A stretch of DNA of 8,686 nucleotides from Bacillota bacterium (GTDB lineage Bacteria; Bacillota; Clostridia; Acetivibrionales; DSM-2933), in contig JAEZNF010000296.1 in NCBI GenBank assembly GCA_023441845.1, positions 1-8,686 of the forward strand. Reading direction: 5' to 3'. This document shows positions 7,004 through 8,686 of this stretch, piece by piece. The notes below the pieces were generated by a model. That model had not been told where the DNA came from and searched no databases. It was given only the letters and a program-made list of their open reading frames with translations. The translations under genes and the position numbers were made by a program. How positions within the stretch are numbered: position 1 is the stretch's first letter; each line of letters opens with the position of its first letter.

Positions 7004-7031
7004 CAAAAAAATAAACCCTATTAGGGTTATT
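7004..7031 (-). terminator. Intrinsic terminator of the asp23 transcript
   Basis: The minus strand has AAUAACCC, loop UAAUA, GGGU-U-UAUU with one bulged U, merging into a run of seven U residues (7011-7005). It lies about 100 nt after the asp23 stop and 130 nt before amaP. This is the clearest intrinsic terminator in the window. It implies that asp23 is a single-gene transcript and that amaP-DUF2273 have a separate promoter. Confidence 0.7.
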
Positions 7032-7049
7032 AATTTATTTTATATATTT

Positions 7050-7126
7050 AAAAAGCCCATCTTTGCCACCTTTGTCTGACACCGACGGCAACAGCCTGTT
7101 TGTAGTCCGTACTTTTTATACCGTCA
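7050..7126 (-). other. GC-richer structured block after asp23, nature unknown
   Basis: Between the asp23 stop and its terminator is a stretch with more GC than the AT-rich spacers around it. On the minus strand GACGGU (7125-7120) pairs with GCCGUC (7089-7084), enclosing two small stems (GUA/UAC and AACA/UGUU). A competing pairing is UUGCC with GGCAA. One frame, offset by one base from asp23, stays open as VVFDGIKSTDYKQAVAVGV and continues to about 7049, but it has no start codon or ribosome site. It may be a 3'-UTR structure, a dispersed repeat, or a remnant of coding sequence. I do not recognise it. Confidence 0.35.
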
Positions 7127-7130
7127 AAAA

Positions 7131-7535
7131 CTACTTTACCCTGGTATTATCCTCTAAAACATCCTTTTTATTCTCTTTTTCAAAATTCACACCCTGTATG
7201 TGAATATTTACTTCTACTACATTAAGACCCGTCATTGTTTCAACGGACTTTTTGACCCGCTCCTGTATATCCCATGCTACATCAGGTATCTTACAGCCAT
7301 ATTCAATTATTATATATAAATCAATGGCGGCTTCTTTTTCACCTACTTCAACTTTTACACCTTTAGATAAATTCTTTCTTCCAAGCATTTCGACTATTTC
7401 GCCCGCAAATCCGCCGCTCATACCCGCAACACCTTGAACTTCCATAGCTGCGATACCTGCAATTATTGCAACAACCTCTTCGGTTATTTTAACTATTCCC
7501 ATATCGCTAACTATTTCATGATTAAACTCCTCCAC
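7131..7535 (-). CDS. Asp23/Gls24 family envelope stress protein
   Basis: Asp23/Gls24 (DUF322) proteins are abundant cytoplasmic proteins that coat the membrane through AmaP and respond to alkaline or envelope stress. The 134-residue product has the full family pattern: GIVKITEEVVAIIAGIAAMEVQGVAGMSGG, a basic region (RKNLSKGVKVEV), the beta strand AAIDLYIIIEYG and IQERVKKSVETMTGLNVVEVNIHIQGV, followed by a charged tail. The start is GTG at 7535, with GGAGG (7547-7543) 7 nt upstream. A near-consensus promoter lies 48 bases ahead and a terminator follows. AmaP and DUF2273, the expected partners, are next. It could alternatively be named for the YloU-like subfamily; the sequence alone does not decide this. 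Confidence 0.92.
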   Translation of the reverse strand: MEEFNHEIVSDMGIVKITEEVVAIIAGIAAMEVQGVAGMSGGFAGEIVEMLGRKNLSKGVKVEVGEKEAAIDLYIIIEYGCKIPDVAWDIQERVKKSVETMTGLNVVEVNIHIQGVNFEKENKKDVLEDNTRVK

Positions 7536-7582
7536 TAAATCCCCTCCTGCCTGGAGAATTAAAGATTATAACAACGGAGTTA

Positions 7583-7611
7583 ATTATATCATTTAAACTT
7601 CGAATTATCAA
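7583..7611 (-). promoter_or_regulatory. Sigma-A-type promoter of asp23
   Basis: On the minus strand TTGATA (7611-7606), a 17-nt spacer and TATAAT (7588-7583) form a near-consensus housekeeping promoter. A TGA immediately before the -10 adds an extended -10. It lies in the 93-nt gap between the spoIIIAH stop and the asp23 start, with a predicted start near 7576 and a leader of about 40 nt. It explains high constitutive expression of the Asp23 protein independent of the sporulation genes upstream. Confidence 0.82.
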
Positions 7612-7628
7612 TATTACCCAGGTTTATC

Positions 7629-8291
7629 TTAATACTCAGCCCTGATATGTATTTTATCTATGTCAACGTTGGCCTGCCTCGATACGATGTCGTATATCTG
7701 AGCTGTCTGGGCAGTTGTTAAACTTTGTGCCTCTACTACGACATCAATACTTCCGTCATCACCTAGAAGCGCTATGACATTGTTAAAACCGCTCTGCTTA
7801 ACCATAGATTCTATACGCGCTTCCTTATCCGTATTCTCTGCAATTTTTGTCATTTGATCGAAAGCCTTATTCTTTGCTTCCTTACTTGCATTAGGATTTT
7901 CCGTTATGGCTTTTAATGAATCGGTGGTTTTGCTTCTGGATACATCCTTAGTCAATTTAGCATCGGTAAAATACTCCAGTGCTTCTTTTGAAGCGCTTGA
8001 CGTTTTTGAGGATTTGCTTTCATTACCCGCTTTATTATTATCTTTATTGTCTTTGCTGTCCTTGTTATCTTTATTGCTGTTTCCTTCTTTATTAGTATCG
8101 CCTTTTGTCCCTTTTTCCTCTCCTAATACCGAATTACCGCTATCTACATATACAGCCTCACCAAGTTTCTCACTATTACCGTTATCGACTGAAATACTGC
8201 TTTTTTTGTAACTGTATTGGAGATATCCTGCCACTACTATCATCAAAACCAATGATAAAACAACTATTTGTTTTCTTTTAAAGACCATCAT
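7629..8291 (-). CDS. spoIIIAH: Stage III sporulation protein AH
   Basis: SpoIIIAH is made in the mother cell and inserted in its engulfing membrane. There it contacts forespore SpoIIQ across the intermembrane space and forms part of the ring channel needed for late forespore gene expression. The 220-residue protein matches the usual length of about 218. It has a short cytoplasmic start, one membrane segment (about 8-26), and a long Ser/Lys/Asp/Asn-rich linker (about 50-105) with repeated NKD/SKD units. The C-terminal ring-building domain (YscJ/FliF-like, about 105-220) contains ARIESMVKQSGF and ends DIDKIHIRAEY. Two tandem ATGs occur; the first at 8291 is chosen because GGAGG (8304-8300) lies 8 nt upstream. 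It follows spoIIIAG as in the spoIIIA operon. Confidence 0.94.
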   Translation of the reverse strand: MMVFKRKQIVVLSLVLMIVVAGYLQYSYKKSSISVDNGNSEKLGEAVYVDSGNSVLGEEKGTKGDTNKEGNSNKDNKDSKDNKDNNKAGNESKSSKTSSASKEALEYFTDAKLTKDVSRSKTTDSLKAITENPNASKEAKNKAFDQMTKIAENTDKEARIESMVKQSGFNNVIALLGDDGSIDVVVEAQSLTTAQTAQIYDIVSRQANVDIDKIHIRAEY

Positions 8292-8432
8292 TATAGTACC
8301 CTCCCATTCTCATTACCTTTATCTAATAATATTGTTGTCTTTATAAAATATATATTCAGGCAAGTATGCATTTATATCAAAAAGGACATAAATTTATAAA
8401 TCAAAATATTTAATTGTAAAAGTTAAAATCTT

Positions 8433-8684
8433 TTATCTGCTTCTTTCCAAAACCTGTATCTTGTAGACATCAACATCAAGCAATACCTGTACTGCCCTGC
8501 ACAGACTCTCCTTTACAATCAAGTCTGTTGCACCGTCCGCAACCACCACAACCCCCTTAACCCGAGGCTGCAATTCCTTCAATATTACAGGTTCCTTAGT
8601 TCCCTGATTTTCTCTATACACCACCTTGTTTTCCGAATCATTTTGTCTAATGTTCCTTGTACCTCCACCGGATTCCTTTTCCTG
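8433..8684 (-). CDS. spoIIIAG: Stage III sporulation protein AG, C-terminal part
   Basis: SpoIIIAG forms a large ring in the mother-cell to forespore channel. Only the last 83 codons are in the window; the frame is open to the right edge and the start lies beyond it. The visible part carries the family signature KEPVILKELQPRVKGVVVVADGA followed by LCRAVQVLLDVDVYKIQVL, the ring-building fold shared with secretion-ring proteins. The preceding GGGTRNIR segment is also typical. The GTG at 8624 is an internal Val codon, not a start. A 141-nt AT-rich gap separates it from spoIIIAH, wider than the near-contiguous arrangement I recall from Bacillus subtilis. No clear promoter or terminator is seen there. 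Confidence 0.92.
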   Translation of the reverse strand, partial: QEKESGGGTRNIRQNDSENKVVYRENQGTKEPVILKELQPRVKGVVVVADGATDLIVKESLCRAVQVLLDVDVYKIQVLERSR

Positions 8685-8686
8685 AG

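Noticed and set aside
7020..7130. Known riboswitch or small RNA class in the asp23 3' block
   Set aside because: I compared it mentally with TPP, c-di-GMP, preQ1, fluoride and SRP RNA signatures and found none; it also lies downstream of the gene rather than in a leader.
7906..8211. Plus-strand Leu/Ser-rich frame opposite spoIIIAH
   Set aside because: It mirrors the Lys/Asp/Asn/Ser-rich linker codons of spoIIIAH and has no ribosome site.
1..8686. CRISPR array, tRNA, rRNA, insertion sequence or prophage
   Set aside because: No regularly spaced direct repeats, cloverleaf, rRNA motifs, transposase or phage genes are visible on either strand.

Overview
The window is a compact, almost wholly minus-strand housekeeping and sporulation segment from an endospore-forming, moderately AT-rich Firmicute. 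The likeliest group is the Clostridia, something like Ruminiclostridium or Acetivibrio. That placement rests on gene order, strong GGAGG ribosome sites and the spoIIIA genes; the species cannot be fixed from the sequence alone.

In the direction of transcription (high to low coordinates) the layout is: the 3' end of spoIIIAG (8686-8433), spoIIIAH (8291-7629), an Asp23/Gls24 gene (7535-7131) with its own strong promoter and intrinsic terminator, amaP (6873-6322), a DUF2273 gene (6305-6075), nusB (5900-5475), a terminator-like hairpin, xseA (5257-4064), xseB (4052-3816), ispA (3814-2924), a long non-coding block (about 2778-2101), a small DUF21-like membrane protein gene (2071-1445), and dxs (1421 to beyond position 1).

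The key result is the 852-base gap between ispA and the membrane protein gene. It holds no minus-strand gene. It is denser in GC than its surroundings, is full of short perfect hairpins, follows an extended -10 promoter and ends in a 10-bp hairpin. Its size and its position between ispA and a DUF21-like gene followed by dxs match the OLE RNA locus (ornate, large, extremophilic). I therefore call the block OLE RNA and the membrane protein OapA, the OLE-associated protein. OLE RNA and OapA form a membrane-bound ribonucleoprotein linked in Halalkalibacterium halodurans to cold, alcohol and Mg2+ responses; its molecular mechanism is still poorly understood.

The genes fall into working groups. ispA and dxs make isoprenoid precursors and farnesyl diphosphate, with ole and oapA embedded between them. 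xseA and xseB encode exonuclease VII. nusB is a transcription antitermination factor. asp23, amaP and DUF2273 form an envelope-associated cluster. spoIIIAG and spoIIIAH encode parts of the mother-cell to forespore channel.

Other points worth a look are an AUG-UAA start-stop dicodon exactly where the dxs start is expected, a GC-richer structured block of unknown nature after asp23, and hairpins that divide the gene string into transcription units.
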